Origin: Paenibacillus assamensis DSM 18201
Lineage (GTDB): Bacteria > Bacillota > Bacilli > Paenibacillales > Paenibacillaceae
Assembly: GCF_000422445.1 (NCBI RefSeq)
Contig: NZ_AULU01000011.1
Location: 124,001-188,000, forward strand
Direction: 5' to 3'
Length of the DNA stretch: 64,000 nucleotides
Under the pieces are notes generated by a model. That model had not been told where the DNA came from. It saw only the letters and a program-made list of their open reading frames with translations, and did no database searches. This document shows, piece by piece, positions 1-9,017 of the stretch. The first letter of the stretch is position 1; each line of letters starts with the position of its first letter. The translations under genes were made by a program, and so were the position numbers.

Positions 1-102
1 ACGATTCATGGGCTAGCTGCTATGAAAATGATGCTGCAGCACAATTTTCAGATGCCGTCTCCTGCTGCGCTCAATTCATTTCTGTATAAGGAAGGGGAAT
101 AA
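1..102 (+). CDS. C-terminal end of an unidentified protein (partial)
   Basis: An open frame from base 1 ends with TAA at 100-102 and gives a 33-residue tail ending FLYKEGE. The tail is rich in Met, Leu and His and has no motif I recognise. The stop lies only 6 bases before the ATG of the following acetyltransferase gene, and the purine-rich stretch inside the last codons can serve as its ribosome site, so the two genes are probably co-transcribed. The protein's identity cannot be judged without the sequence to the left. Confidence 0.55.
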   Translation, partial: TIHGLAAMKMMLQHNFQMPSPAALNSFLYKEGE

Positions 103-108
103 GTGGAT

Positions 109-714
109 ATGTTTACCGTGATTAGAGCGGATCAATTGAAGTTTAATCCAAGGGCGCAAATGTCTCGCATTTTTGCAGAGGGATTCTCACAATGGCTTGG
201 CTATTTTTCCAAGGACAATGAAGCAATTGCAAGAGCTTTTGCCCATATGTTCGTGTTGAATCAATTTTATGTTGCGATAACCGATGAAGGCACCATCGCG
301 GCTATGGCCGCATGTACGGACGGTACGGTATCTTCGGTAAAGCTTAATTCTACAGAGCTGCGGAAGCACTTGGGGTTATTAAAGGGAACAGTCGCCGGAT
401 TCGTTTTGAAAAAGGAATTTGAAGCAACCAAAGCTGCGAAGGATGATGCTGATGCGGTGTATGGTTCCATCGAGTTTGTTGGAACGGCTCCAGAATGCAG
501 AGGGCAGGGAGCAGCGAGCGCGATCGTCCGTCATATGCTTGACTATGCCCCCTTTGAACAATTTTTCATTGAAGAGGTAGCAGATACGAATACACCCGCT
601 ATGAACCTATATCACAAGCTAGGTTTTCAAGAATATAAGCGCAAGTCTTTACCTGCAAAGAGAGCTGCAAAAATCGGGATTAATCATATCGTATCTTTAA
701 AATACGTAAAGTAA
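109..714 (+). CDS. GNAT family N-acetyltransferase
   Basis: This is a probable acetyl-CoA-dependent N-acetyltransferase of about 201 residues. The GNAT core is visible in the second half: a beta strand (YGSIEFVGTAPE), then the acetyl-CoA pyrophosphate-binding loop CRGQGAASAIV, then a late segment (NTPAMNLYHKLGF) typical of the GNAT C-terminal helix and strand. The substrate cannot be predicted. A GTG at 103 is in frame, but ATG 109 lies at a better distance from the purine-rich AAGGAAGGGG stretch and is preferred. A rho-independent terminator follows at 789-817. Confidence 0.8.
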   Translation: MFTVIRADQLKFNPRAQMSRIFAEGFSQWLGYFSKDNEAIARAFAHMFVLNQFYVAITDEGTIAAMAACTDGTVSSVKLNSTELRKHLGLLKGTVAGFVLKKEFEATKAAKDDADAVYGSIEFVGTAPECRGQGAASAIVRHMLDYAPFEQFFIEEVADTNTPAMNLYHKLGFQEYKRKSLPAKRAAKIGINHIVSLKYVK

Positions 715-788
715 TTATTCAAACGCTGGCTATTTAAACTCAGGAGACGTTTGTCGAATTTATTTGTATGTCCACATAAGAAGTAGAG

Positions 789-817
789 CACAGCCTGTGT
801 AGGCTGTGTTTTGTTTT
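789..817 (+). terminator. Rho-independent terminator after the GNAT gene
   Basis: CACAGCC and GGCTGTG form a perfect 7-bp stem around a 6-base loop, followed by TTTTGTTTT on the plus strand. Confidence 0.75.
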
Positions 818-821
818 GTAT

Positions 822-870
822 GAATAAAATGAAAGAAAACCGACCCTGGCCTAAAGGCATGAGTCGGTTT
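822..870 (-). terminator. Terminator of the MarR-nitroreductase operon
   Basis: Read on the minus strand, AACCGAC pairs with GTCGGTT around an inner GCC/GGC hairpin. A T-rich tail (TTTTCTTTCATTTT) follows. It lies 56 bases after the nitroreductase stop. Confidence 0.7.
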
Positions 871-925
871 GAAGCATCGCTTACATTGGATGGCTAGCGC
901 TATGTTTCAGCACATGGCATCATAT

Positions 926-1564
926 TTATTTCCAAGTCGCTACGGTTTCAACAGGCAAGCGATAAGAAGGGTATCCCTCTTTGGCTGATTTTCCGATGCT
1001 GATGAGCATAATTGGTTGGAAACGCTCTTTGTCCATGTCAAAAGCTTCAGCGATTTGAGCTTTTTCATAACCGCCAATTGCGTTCGTATCATAGCCGTGT
1101 GCACGTGCCACTAGCATCAATTGCATCGATACAAGTCCACCATCAATAAAGTTGACATCGCGCAAATCCGCCGCAGAAATCGTATCATAGTATGGCTTAT
1201 ACATATTCATAACTAAGTCTTTCATTTCTACTGGCAAATAACCAAGTTCTATGGATGTACTAAATATTTCATCCATGTACGTTGCATTTTCCATATCAGC
1301 AAATACAGCGATAACGGCAGAGGAGGTCAGTATTTGGGTCTGATTGAATTTCGCCAATGGTGCAAGCTTCTCCTTACCTTCCTTACTTTCGATAACGACA
1401 AAGCGCCAAGGCTGCATGTTCACTGAGGAAGGAGCTCGCGTAGCACCTTCTAGAATAGCAGTCATTTCTTCTTTGCTAATTTTAACCTCTGGGTCATATT
1501 CTTTTACTGAACGACGGCCATATGTGATTTCGTTAAAGTCATTTGTTGTTTGAAATTTGTTCAT
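926..1564 (-). CDS. NAD(P)H-dependent nitroreductase family protein
   Basis: At 212 residues this has the size of single-domain FMN-dependent nitroreductases. The N-terminal RRSVKEYDPEVKIS segment with the RRS signature and the APSSVNMQPWRFVVI motif contact FMN in the family. The C-terminal part has the usual GG-x5-IAEAF-x(n)-ISIGK pattern. It probably reduces nitro compounds, quinones or similar electrophiles with NAD(P)H in the cytoplasm. It lies 22 bases downstream of a MarR-type regulator on the same strand, so the pair is likely an operon induced by a small toxic molecule. The true substrate is unknown. Confidence 0.85.
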   Translation of the reverse strand: MNKFQTTNDFNEITYGRRSVKEYDPEVKISKEEMTAILEGATRAPSSVNMQPWRFVVIESKEGKEKLAPLAKFNQTQILTSSAVIAVFADMENATYMDEIFSTSIELGYLPVEMKDLVMNMYKPYYDTISAADLRDVNFIDGGLVSMQLMLVARAHGYDTNAIGGYEKAQIAEAFDMDKERFQPIMLISIGKSAKEGYPSYRLPVETVATWK

Positions 1565-1586
1565 GATAGCTAACAGCTCCTTGATG

Positions 1587-2006
1587 TTAAATGTTATTTT
1601 TTATTCGTGCGAGAAAATCAGCCAGTACTGGAATCTCTTCATCATCGAAGTCTTTCAATATTTGGCGTATGAAATTTTCTCTTTCGATTTTGTACCCTTC
1701 AATCTTTTCAAGTCCTTCATCAGACAAGCGAACAAAGGTTTCGCGGTTATCGTCAGGATTTTTGCGTCTCGTCACCATGCCCTCAGCTTCAAGCTGCTTT
1801 AGATGGCGAGTAATGGCGGCATTGTCGATGTTAATACGCTTTTGTAAATGGGACTGTTTAATCTCGGCTCCTCCACATAGTTCATGCAAAATCTCGAGAC
1901 GAGAAGAACTTATGCCGGTACAACATTCGAATTTGTGATGAATCTGGTTGCATAATCCATTAAGCAGAGTTAGGATCTGCTTCTCCGTGGAATCATTACG
2001 CGTCAT
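1587..2006 (-). CDS. MarR family transcriptional regulator
   Basis: This 139-residue protein has the winged-helix core of MarR regulators: a SSSRLEILHELCGGAEIKQSHLQKRINIDNAAITRHLKQLEAEG helix-turn-helix region (two overlapping motifs), then the wing VTRRKNPDDNRETFVRLSDEG with the conserved D-x-R. It is first in a two-gene transcript with the nitroreductase and most likely represses that operon. Cys residues occur near residues 19 and 28-29, so oxidant or thiol sensing is possible but unproven. Its upstream region carries palindromic TGATAGATCA-like sequence that could be the operator. Confidence 0.88.
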   Translation of the reverse strand: MTRNDSTEKQILTLLNGLCNQIHHKFECCTGISSSRLEILHELCGGAEIKQSHLQKRINIDNAAITRHLKQLEAEGMVTRRKNPDDNRETFVRLSDEGLEKIEGYKIERENFIRQILKDFDDEEIPVLADFLARIKNNI

Positions 2007-2103
2007 GCCTTCGAGCCTCCTAAGAGAGTGAACATACGAACGACTTCACAGTGAAACGATATCTCAACGTCACTCATAGTTGTTCATATTCATTGACCGC
2101 TCA

Positions 2104-2137
2104 ATATTTGATAGATCAATCATTGATGCCTCAAATA
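2104..2137. promoter_or_regulatory. Candidate operator upstream of the MarR gene
   Basis: The arms TATTTGA (2105-2111) and TCAAATA (2131-2137) form an inverted repeat. Between them are TGATAGATCA and ATTGAT elements. It lies about 100 bases upstream of the MarR start, so autoregulation is possible. This is a motif observation only. Confidence 0.3.
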
Positions 2138-2186
2138 ATATAACATTGATCGGTACAGTTTGCAAATGTGTAATTGATGGGGAGCG

Positions 2187-2241
2187 CATAAAAGCCCATG
2201 AAGCTCATAAAAGCAGATAGAATTCCATAAAAGCCCATGAA
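2187..2241. repeat. Short direct repeat, CATAAAAGCCCATGAA
   Basis: The 16-mer CATAAAAGCCCATGAA occurs at 2187-2202 and 2226-2241. Degenerate versions (CTCATAAAAGCAG, CTATGAAAGCGC) lie between and after. The array is non-coding and sits just before a copy of the 185-bp palindromic repeat. Confidence 0.6.
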
Positions 2242-2310
2242 ATTCTATGAAAGCGCGTGCTGACAGTGGCCATGTTGGATTTCGCATTGCAATTCGCAAA
2301 AATGGCTCGT

Positions 2311-2494
2311 CTAACGGTTGCTATTGACGTTATTAACGCGAATTCGTACGTATTTCATTTTTAACGGTCGTGTGCGCGCTTATTTTGGCATTAATAATGA
2401 ATGATATCGATATCACTAACAAATAAGCTCGCTGGTGACCTTTACATTTTAAAATGAGTAAATTTCCACTGGATAGCCTCTGTGGCAACCGTTA
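2311..2494 (+). repeat. 185-bp nested-palindrome repeat, copy 1
   Basis: The outer arms are CTAACGGTTGCTATTGACGT at the left and AGCCTCTGTGGCAACCGTTA at the right. The inner arms are TAACGGTCG...GCTTATTTT and AAATAAGCTC...TGGTGACC. The same architecture recurs at 17662, 19028, 20424, 50720 and 59401, with a half copy at 7396. The rest of the 2007-2767 gap holds the MarR promoter region and a spurious 61-codon frame at 2633; I see nothing else in it. Confidence 0.8.
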
Positions 2495-2767
2495 CGTTTA
2501 TGGATCTGATTCGAATTAGTTGAAAGAGCCTAGGTGTTGGGGGAATTCGGGCTTGTGGGGCGCTAATGATTAAGATTTACCACTGCTGTAATCGAAAAAG
2601 TTGTTGTTCCGAAGCCGAAATAAGGAAGGGGAATGTCACTCTATCTCATGCTGCTTTCTATCGTTGGAGACAATCCCCTTCGTATATATGGTGAATGGAG
2701 CGTTGTTATTTGGTTATGCGGATGCTGCTGCGAGCGCGAACATGTATCAGTGCACTTTCATGTTAAT

Positions 2768-3145
2768 CTAATACGTGTGCCAAGTGACACTTGGTCCCAT
2801 CCAGTTAGAAGGAATTGAAATGACGTATTTGTAAGAACCAGCCGTCTGATTGCCCAAATAAACAGTGCCGCTGCGAATGCCGCTGTCGGTAGGTCGTCCA
2901 CCTTCAACGCTAGCTGAACCGATCAGTACATCACCAGAACTTGTAACCTTATAAACACTTACATACATATACCCGTGAATACGAGAATCGTAAGCGGAAT
3001 AGTCCAGTGCGAGATTGCCGCCTGTATGTGTGGTAACCCCCGTGTCCGTTCTTGACGAATTAGCAGAAGCAGTTGCTGCAAATGCGCTTGTCGCCAACAC
3101 GAACAGCATAATAATCGCGATCAGACCAAAACTTACTTTTTTCAT
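2768..3145 (-). CDS. Small secreted protein of unknown function
   Basis: This 125-residue protein begins MKKVSFGLIAIIMLFVLATSAFA, a clear signal peptide with an AFA cleavage site. The mature part is about 100 residues, rich in Ser, Thr, Gly and Tyr, with no cysteine. Alternating hydrophobic stretches (GYMYVSVYKVTS, AGSYKYVISIPSNW) suggest an all-beta fold. A strong AAGGAGG site precedes the ATG. I do not recognise a family. It stands alone, with a TetR regulator as its right-hand neighbour on the same strand. Confidence 0.7.
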   Translation of the reverse strand: MKKVSFGLIAIIMLFVLATSAFAATASANSSRTDTGVTTHTGGNLALDYSAYDSRIHGYMYVSVYKVTSSGDVLIGSASVEGGRPTDSGIRSGTVYLGNQTAGSYKYVISIPSNWMGPSVTWHTY

Positions 3146-3453
3146 TTGACTTTTCCTCCTTAGAATGGGTTTGATGATGCAGCTTGAAACACACCGATAT
3201 ACGTCATGGATTCAAGATTTGAAGATCACCCCCTTATCAGAGTATAAAGTTCTCCATCCTTATTTTTTTGTTCAAAGCGCGCGCATAAGTCAGATAAATG
3301 GAAGGTAGTAGCGGGAATTATGAATCTATCTTAGAAGTATGGTAGGGAAGAAGTGAATGTCTGCTGTTTGATGGTATTCTATACTATTCTTTCTCATTTT
3401 GACAGGTAATTAATTCTAATATGTATGAAGTTGCTGTATATAACATTAGCTAG

Positions 3454-3503
3454 AAAAAGCCAAACGACCATCAGGTAACCTCCTGTACATCGTTTGGCTT
3501 TTT
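3454..3503. terminator. Strong bidirectional terminator after the TetR gene
   Basis: AAAAAGCCAAACGA and TCGTTTGGCTTTTT pair perfectly over 13-14 bases with A and T tails on both sides. It ends TetR transcription on the minus strand. Confidence 0.85.
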
Positions 3504-3511
3504 GCATGTAT

Positions 3512-4093
3512 TTATTTTAATAGGAAAGGTTGAAACCCCTGTACCATAATACGGCTGACCGCTGCGGCCAAGTCTTCGAGGGAGCCGTTAAGCTTACCTT
3601 TGAACCAGTCTTCATACATCGCAACGAGGCCGCTTGCGAAAAAGTTGACGTGCAGGTTAAACGCTTCACGTTCTTGAACCGTATTCATTTTTCTTTCGTA
3701 ACTGAGCAAACTCTCGATCAGAATAGCCTTCATCTTTGACATAAATGTACTTGCTGCATCGACCGCAATGAGCATGCGATAAAATTCAATATCTTGATCT
3801 AAAAAGTGCGACACTTTCGCTAAGAAAGGCATCATATTTTGAATGAGATCGGTATGTTTGAATTCATCGAGAAATTCAATCATCTTTTCCATAATTTCAT
3901 TTTCAATTTGTTCAATAACAGCATGTACATCCGAGTAATGAGCATAAAAGGTTCCACGACTAATATCAGCTCGCTCCACAATATCTTTAATCGTAATCTT
4001 TTGGTACTCTTTTTCCAGCATTAACTCGACTAAAGCACGACGAATCATGTTCCTCGAACGAATGGCGCTTCTATACTCTGCTTTTTCCCTCAT
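3512..4093 (-). CDS. TetR/AcrR family transcriptional regulator
   Basis: This 193-residue protein has an N-terminal TetR helix-turn-helix (about residues 12-55: RNMIRRALVELMLEKEYQKITIKDIVERADISRGTFYAHYSD) followed by an all-helical ligand-binding domain. It is divergent from the MMPL transporter gene across a 178-base AT-rich spacer that carries the palindrome TATTCAAAATTGAATA. The usual arrangement predicts that it represses the transporter and is released by a transported lipid or drug-like molecule. The ligand is unknown. Confidence 0.88.
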   Translation of the reverse strand: MREKAEYRSAIRSRNMIRRALVELMLEKEYQKITIKDIVERADISRGTFYAHYSDVHAVIEQIENEIMEKMIEFLDEFKHTDLIQNMMPFLAKVSHFLDQDIEFYRMLIAVDAASTFMSKMKAILIESLLSYERKMNTVQEREAFNLHVNFFASGLVAMYEDWFKGKLNGSLEDLAAAVSRIMVQGFQPFLLK

Positions 4094-4142
4094 TTTGGTA
4101 TGCTCCTTGTTTTATTTAAAATTAAACATTATTAATTAAATA

Positions 4143-4158
4143 TATTCAAAATTGAATA
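4143..4158. promoter_or_regulatory. Candidate TetR operator
   Basis: TATTCAA-AA-TTGAATA is a perfect 7+7 inverted repeat in the divergent spacer, 50 bases upstream of the TetR start. It is the best palindrome in the spacer and a reasonable operator for the TetR/MMPL pair. Confidence 0.45.
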
Positions 4159-4271
4159 AATGATTAAAAATTGACCATTGTATGCTTTTATCACAATGAG
4201 TATACTTTTTTCATGTATAAAAGTAAACACGTGTTTGATTTTGTGAATGTTGTAAAGATAGGAGCTAGAAA

Positions 4272-7200
4272 ATGAGGAACATAAAGAATTTGAGAATAGC
4301 CTCGATTATCGCTTGGATTATCATTACCGCGGTTATCGTAATGACGATGCCAAATCTCGGGGAATTAGTAAGAGAAAAGGGGCAAGTATCGATCCCGGAC
4401 AGTGCGCAAAGCAATATCGCGCACGAGATGATACGCCAGATGGATGAGAACAATGGCGATAGCTATTCGATTATTGCTGTATTTCATAGTGGAAGTGATA
4501 AGCCCTTAACGAGTGATCAGCATAAGCAAATCGAATCCGTCATTTCACAACTCCAATCGAAGCAAACGCAGCTTGGAATTGAAAATATGCTCACCCATTT
4601 AGATGATGAGCATACGAAAAGTCAGCTCGTATCGAAAGATAAGACGACCATTTTGACACAGTTGTCTGTTAGTCATAGTCAAGGCACGATCTCTGAAGCA
4701 ACAGTGCAGTTGGATGCTTTGCTGAAAAAGGTGGATGCGGTAGATACGTATTTGACAGGCAACAGCCTAGTTATCGAAGATTTTGTAAAGTCGACAGAAG
4801 AAGGAATTAAGAAAACTGAACTTATTGCGGTCATCTTTATTATCGTCGTACTTATTATCGTATTCCGTTCTCCTATCGTACCGGTTGTTTCGTTAGTAAC
4901 GGTAGGAATCTCCTATGTCGTATCACTTGGCGTCGTGGCACATTTTGTAGAGTGGTTTAACTACCCGTTCTCTAACTTTACACAAGTATTTCTAGTCGTC
5001 ATCTTATTTGGTATCGGAACCGATTATAATATTTTATTATTCTCTCGATTCAAAGAAGAGCTTACCCGACAGGAAAATACGCTTGCCGCTGTAAAAGCAA
5101 CGTATCGTACTGCTGGAAAAACGGTACTTTACAGTGCGTTAGCTGTCTTTATCGGATTTATGGCATTAATTTTGGCGGAGTTCGGTATTTATCGAGCAAG
5201 TTCTGCGGTTGCCATAGGTGTAGCAGTACTCGTGCTTGTGCTCATGACGTTGAACCCGGTCATTATGGGTACGCTAGGGAAAAAGTTATTCTGGCCTGTT
5301 AAGAAGTTCGATGGTCACGGGGAAAGCAGAATTTGGGGTGTGTTGGCGAAGACATCCGTGGCAAGACCGTTTCTAGCGCTTTTGTTTATTGCCATACTAT
5401 GCATCCCGTTTGTCATGAAATATAGTGATTCTTTGAGCTATAACGACTTGCTAGAGGTGGATGACAGCTATGCTTCTAAGCAGGGTATTCAGGTCATTGA
5501 GAAGCATTTCTCACCAGGATTCTCTTCACCGACGACATTGCTTATTCAATCGGATAAGCCATTGGATAATGCCAAGGCATTACAAGAGCTGGATGAGCTT
5601 GCGGAGCAAATATCCAAGATGTCTGGTGTAGCGGAAGTGTATACGACGACTCGTCCAGTTGGTAAGAAAATGGATGAGTTATATATGAAAGATCAATCAA
5701 AGGAACTGAATAAAGGCTTAGGAGATGCCTCAAAAGGCGTTGGTGAGATCAACGACGGGCTGTCCTCTGCAAATAAAGAAATCGGTCAAGCAGACACGAA
5801 GGGCGTACAAAATGTGCAGCTGCTTATCGATGGCACAAATGAAGTGAAAACAGGTGTTTCCAGTTTAGGCAAAGCAATTGACGAGTTGTCGAAAGGCATA
5901 CATTCAGGTGCTGATGGCGCTAAACAGTTGGACAGTGGTCTAGCATCGCTTAAGGAACAGATGGATCTGCTATCCCGTTCGATGCCGAAGCTGCATCAAG
6001 GCTACACGGAGCTGGAGAAAGGACTATCTTCCTTCAGCACGCAGTTTGCAAGCTTAGAGCAAGCGATTGGTGGAGCGGCGCAGGCATTTGAACAGATCGA
6101 AGGTACTTTGGGCATGTATGTTCAATCGAATCCAGATGCAGCGACTGATGAGCACTTGCAAACGGCAATCGGTATAGCCGCAGCAGGCAAGCAGCAGATG
6201 AAGGAACTATCCAAGCAGTTGAGCGGCTTGAAGACGGAGTATGGCAAAGCCATGACATCCTTTAAAGAAGCAAATGCTTCGCTGTCCGCTGTGAATGGCG
6301 GTTTCGTTAAATTGCAAAAAGGTGTAACACAGCTGCATAATGGTTCATCCGAACTACAAGATGGATTGCAAAAAGCAGCGGAAGGTTCGAACAAAATGAC
6401 CGCCGTCCCTCCTGCTTTGCAAACCGGATTGGCAGATATCAATGCTGGTCAAAAGCAGTTGCAGTCGGGATTGACCAAGTTAACAAGCAATATGGAGAAG
6501 CTGCAATCGGGCTTGTCAGCAAGCACGAAAGGCTTGGAAGAAGTGAGTACGGGCTTGGCCGATGCTCAGATCTATTTGCAAGGACTAAGTGATTCCAAAG
6601 CTTCGGAAAAGTTCTATATTCCTCAAGATGTATTGAAGGGCGAGGAATTTAAACAAGCGATGGATATGTACATGTCTTCGGATCGCAAAACGGTGCAAAT
6701 GAATATTATGCTGGATGTGAACCCATACTCAAAAGAAGCAATGGCGATTGTAAAGCAGATCAACACAGAAGTGCAGGCTGCGATCCAAGCAAGCGATTTG
6801 AAACATGCCAAGGCAGCATTGGGTGGAAAAACAGCTGAAAATGTGGATCTTGAAGCGATCGCAAGCGGTGACTTTGCACGGACAGCAACGATTATGTTGA
6901 TCGGCATTGGCATTGTGCTTATTTTCATCACGCGTTCCTTGTGGATACCGATCTTTATTATTCTTTCATTGGTATTGGCTTACTTTACTTCATTGGGAAT
7001 AAGTGAATTCCTTGCGACACATTTGCTATCTGTAAATGAATTAGGTTGGAATGTTCCGTTCTTCAGCTTCATTATGATTGTGGCGCTGGGTGTAGACTAC
7101 AGTATTTTCTTAATGATGCGCTATCGTGAAACGGATGGTCATTCTGCGGAAGACATGATCGAGGCGGCTCGTCATATAGGTGGAGTTGTTATCTCAGCCG

Positions 7201-7382
7201 CGATTATTCTTGGCGGTACATTTGCGGCGCTCATCCCTTCAGGAGTGCTAACGCTAATTGAAGTAGCGATGACGGTTATTATCGGCTTATGCTTGCTAGG
7301 ATTTGTAATGCTACCGGTGATGCTGCCTGCTTTGTTAGCGGTAGTGGAGCGGGTGCAAAAAATAGGCGTTAAAGAAAAATAA
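4272..7382 (+). CDS. MMPL/RND-type membrane transporter (YdgH/YdfJ-like)
   Basis: This 1036-residue protein has two membrane halves, each with an extracytoplasmic loop domain. The first half has TM1 (IASIIAWIIITAVIVMT) and a TM2-6 block at about residues 180-340 with the motif FGIGTDYNILLFSRFKEE. The second half, near residues 870-1030, has VALGVDYSIFLMMRYRE. The GxxxDY pairs are the proton-relay hallmark of MMPL proteins. The second loop (residues about 460-790) is a long helical region with heptad-like GL..L..G..KL repeats, as in YhgE/Pip-type proteins. It likely exports lipids or lipophilic compounds. It starts at ATG 4272 behind AGGAGCTAG. Confidence 0.9.
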   Translation: MRNIKNLRIASIIAWIIITAVIVMTMPNLGELVREKGQVSIPDSAQSNIAHEMIRQMDENNGDSYSIIAVFHSGSDKPLTSDQHKQIESVISQLQSKQTQLGIENMLTHLDDEHTKSQLVSKDKTTILTQLSVSHSQGTISEATVQLDALLKKVDAVDTYLTGNSLVIEDFVKSTEEGIKKTELIAVIFIIVVLIIVFRSPIVPVVSLVTVGISYVVSLGVVAHFVEWFNYPFSNFTQVFLVVILFGIGTDYNILLFSRFKEELTRQENTLAAVKATYRTAGKTVLYSALAVFIGFMALILAEFGIYRASSAVAIGVAVLVLVLMTLNPVIMGTLGKKLFWPVKKFDGHGESRIWGVLAKTSVARPFLALLFIAILCIPFVMKYSDSLSYNDLLEVDDSYASKQGIQVIEKHFSPGFSSPTTLLIQSDKPLDNAKALQELDELAEQISKMSGVAEVYTTTRPVGKKMDELYMKDQSKELNKGLGDASKGVGEINDGLSSANKEIGQADTKGVQNVQLLIDGTNEVKTGVSSLGKAIDELSKGIHSGADGAKQLDSGLASLKEQMDLLSRSMPKLHQGYTELEKGLSSFSTQFASLEQAIGGAAQAFEQIEGTLGMYVQSNPDAATDEHLQTAIGIAAAGKQQMKELSKQLSGLKTEYGKAMTSFKEANASLSAVNGGFVKLQKGVTQLHNGSSELQDGLQKAAEGSNKMTAVPPALQTGLADINAGQKQLQSGLTKLTSNMEKLQSGLSASTKGLEEVSTGLADAQIYLQGLSDSKASEKFYIPQDVLKGEEFKQAMDMYMSSDRKTVQMNIMLDVNPYSKEAMAIVKQINTEVQAAIQASDLKHAKAALGGKTAENVDLEAIASGDFARTATIMLIGIGIVLIFITRSLWIPIFIILSLVLAYFTSLGISEFLATHLLSVNELGWNVPFFSFIMIVALGVDYSIFLMMRYRETDGHSAEDMIEAARHIGGVVISAAIILGGTFAALIPSGVLTLIEVAMTVIIGLCLLGFVMLPVMLPALLAVVERVQKIGVKEK

Positions 7383-7395
7383 AACGGTAGTTGCG

Positions 7396-7449
7396 CTAAC
7401 GGTTGCTACAGAGGCTATTTCGCCCATTTTGACATATTTTAAATGCTAA
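7396..7449 (-). repeat. Half copy of the 185-bp repeat
   Basis: CTAACGGTTGCTACAGAGGC matches the AGAGGCTATTT-type outer arm of the family seen at 17662 and 20424. The similarity then fades, so only one end of the element remains. It sits between the MMPL stop and its terminator. Confidence 0.6.
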
Positions 7450-7466
7450 AGGGTGTAGTAGAGCTA

Positions 7467-7512
7467 GCCACAGGTTTAGATGGAGATTCCTTCATCTCCT
7501 GTGGCTTTTTTA
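7467..7512 (+). terminator. Terminator of the MMPL gene
   Basis: GCCACAGG pairs with CCTGTGGC, with an inner GGAGAT...ATCTCC stem, followed by TTTTTT. Confidence 0.85.
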
Positions 7513-7676
7513 AGCGAATGGCATTAGCGTCATTAATGTTCAGCGAGTAACCAAGCAATAAGTGATATCCAAGCCGCTGCCATAACTTTTGCCTACATAT
7601 GAAAATAATTCTCAATTAGGGGATATACTTGTACTAAGGAGACAGAAATGCTGCTCAGATGTCCGGTCGAGAACAA

Positions 7677-7708
7677 TGAAAAGGAGCAACCCCCGCTAGG
7701 GATGCTCC
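7677..7708 (-). terminator. Terminator of the DUF1540 gene
   Basis: On the minus strand GGAGCA pairs with TGCTCC across a C/G-rich loop, followed by TTTTC. It lies about 70 bases beyond the stop of the small gene at 7777-7932. The segment 7513-7676 shows no convincing gene. Confidence 0.6.
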
Positions 7709-7776
7709 ACATGCAGTGTAGCTAATTAAAACATGAAGCAATATCCTGCATAAATGTGCTAGACAAAAACTAAAAG

Positions 7777-7932
7777 CTAAATTTTCGGTTCGAACGTTTT
7801 GCAGTCTGTCTCTCCGCTATTGCTCGCTTGATTGCCACGATTGCTTACGACATAGATGGAAGATGCGGCACATTTATTGCCGGCTGCCCAGAACTTGCAG
7901 TTATTTACTTCACACAATACGTCTTTAGCCAT
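7777..7932 (-). CDS. DUF1540 domain small cysteine protein
   Basis: This 51-residue gene has an ideal AGGAGGTGA ribosome site before its ATG. The protein begins MAKDVLCEVNNCKFWAAGNK and continues CAASSIYV, so it shows the DUF1540 pattern C-x-V-x2-C-x-(F/Y)-W-x3-N-x-C-x-A with a fourth Cys (residue 44) near the end. Members are common in spore-forming Firmicutes and are thought to bind metal through the cysteines; the function is unknown. The gene is monocistronic with its own downstream hairpin. Confidence 0.85.
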   Translation of the reverse strand: MAKDVLCEVNNCKFWAAGNKCAASSIYVVSNRGNQASNSGETDCKTFEPKI

Positions 7933-8160
7933 AGTGTTCACCTCCTCACTTATTTAGGATGGTCGAATACTATGGCTCTTTATACTTGAACAGGAAATAG
8001 GAGTGTACGGATAGAATGATGGTTCGTTTTATTTCCAAAAGACATATGTCTCGATTATGTAAAGATGGACCGCTAAAATGCCGTTACTTTTATATAAATG
8101 CCGGACTAGTGTCCTATCTTGGAACTGTACCAGAACGATATACTTGAGGTGAACCAACAC

Positions 8161-8859
8161 ATGGGGATGCAGCAAATGATTAAATATATGGAGCAACACG
8201 AAAAGATTTACGCAATGATGAAGCAATGCCCCTACGAAATCTTGCGAGAATGGAAGCTGACTCAATTTAAGTCGGGTACCATCTTGTTCTCTCAAGGCGA
8301 TATTCAGGACAGTTTCTACATTTTGGTGGAGGGTGTCGCTGATATTAGCGTTATTGGTGAGAATGGCAAGAAATACGTGCAGTCTACTTATCACAAAGGG
8401 GACATGATTGGAGAGCTTGAGATCGTGGATCGCCTTCCTTTTATCAGCAACGTGGAAGCGGTTACGGATGTCGTGCTCATGGGTCTGAAGCGCGAGCATT
8501 TTTTGAACTGGCTCCAGTTGGACCGCAATTTTAATGAGTATTTTATTCGCAGCATCTTGAAACTGCAGTACGATATTCTGAAAAAGGAGGGAGACAACAA
8601 TCTGTACACCTTGCATGATCGAGTGTGCAGTTATTTGCTCCGTTGTCTGCCGCACGGTCAAAAGAGGGCAGAAGGAATCGTGATTCAGGTTGATAAGCAG
8701 CAGCTTAGTCACCAATTTGCTGTCACCACTCGAAGCATCAATCGTACTTTGTCAGAGTTAAAGAAGCAGGGCATTATTGATTTGAACAAACAGGAAATTA
8801 TCATTTTGGATACGACGCGATTGCAGGTAGAGCTGGAAGAACGAAATAGTCGAGCTTAA
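8161..8859 (+). CDS. Crp/Fnr family transcriptional regulator
   Basis: The protein has about 232 residues. An N-terminal cyclic-nucleotide-binding-type beta barrel (FKSGTILFSQGDIQDSFYILVEGVADI, then GDMIGELEIVDRLPF) is followed by a long dimer helix and a winged helix-turn-helix (QLSHQFAVTTRSINRTLSELKKQGII). The phosphate cassette lacks the usual Arg-Ala pair (PFISNVEAVTD), so cAMP binding is unlikely, and there is no Fnr-type cysteine cluster. A TTG at 8119 is in frame, but ATG 8161 has a GAGGTGA site 10 bases upstream and is preferred. It lies 158 bases upstream of pnuC-deoD on the same strand and might regulate them; that is inference. Confidence 0.85.
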   Translation: MGMQQMIKYMEQHEKIYAMMKQCPYEILREWKLTQFKSGTILFSQGDIQDSFYILVEGVADISVIGENGKKYVQSTYHKGDMIGELEIVDRLPFISNVEAVTDVVLMGLKREHFLNWLQLDRNFNEYFIRSILKLQYDILKKEGDNNLYTLHDRVCSYLLRCLPHGQKRAEGIVIQVDKQQLSHQFAVTTRSINRTLSELKKQGIIDLNKQEIIILDTTRLQVELEERNSRA

Positions 8860-9017
8860 CAATCAATTAGAATGGCGCAGGTTTGTAAATGCAAAAGTGT
8901 AAGTTGATTTCTATACTCAGAAAAATGTAAGCCTTATCATTAAGCGTGAAAATGGTTTTCAAAGTTGAAATGAAAGCGTACGCATCAAGTCAGTCTATCA
9001 TTAGGAGGTTATAGAAC

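Noticed and set aside
2633-2818. 61-codon plus-strand frame with a GGAAGGGGA site upstream
   Set aside because: It overlaps the end of the secreted protein gene on the other strand, has odd composition (Cys/Trp-rich in the middle) and no recognisable pattern.
7649-7725. 25-codon frame with an AAGGAG site near the DUF1540 terminator
   Set aside because: It lies over the minus-strand terminator hairpin and has no homology-like pattern; chance ribosome site likely.
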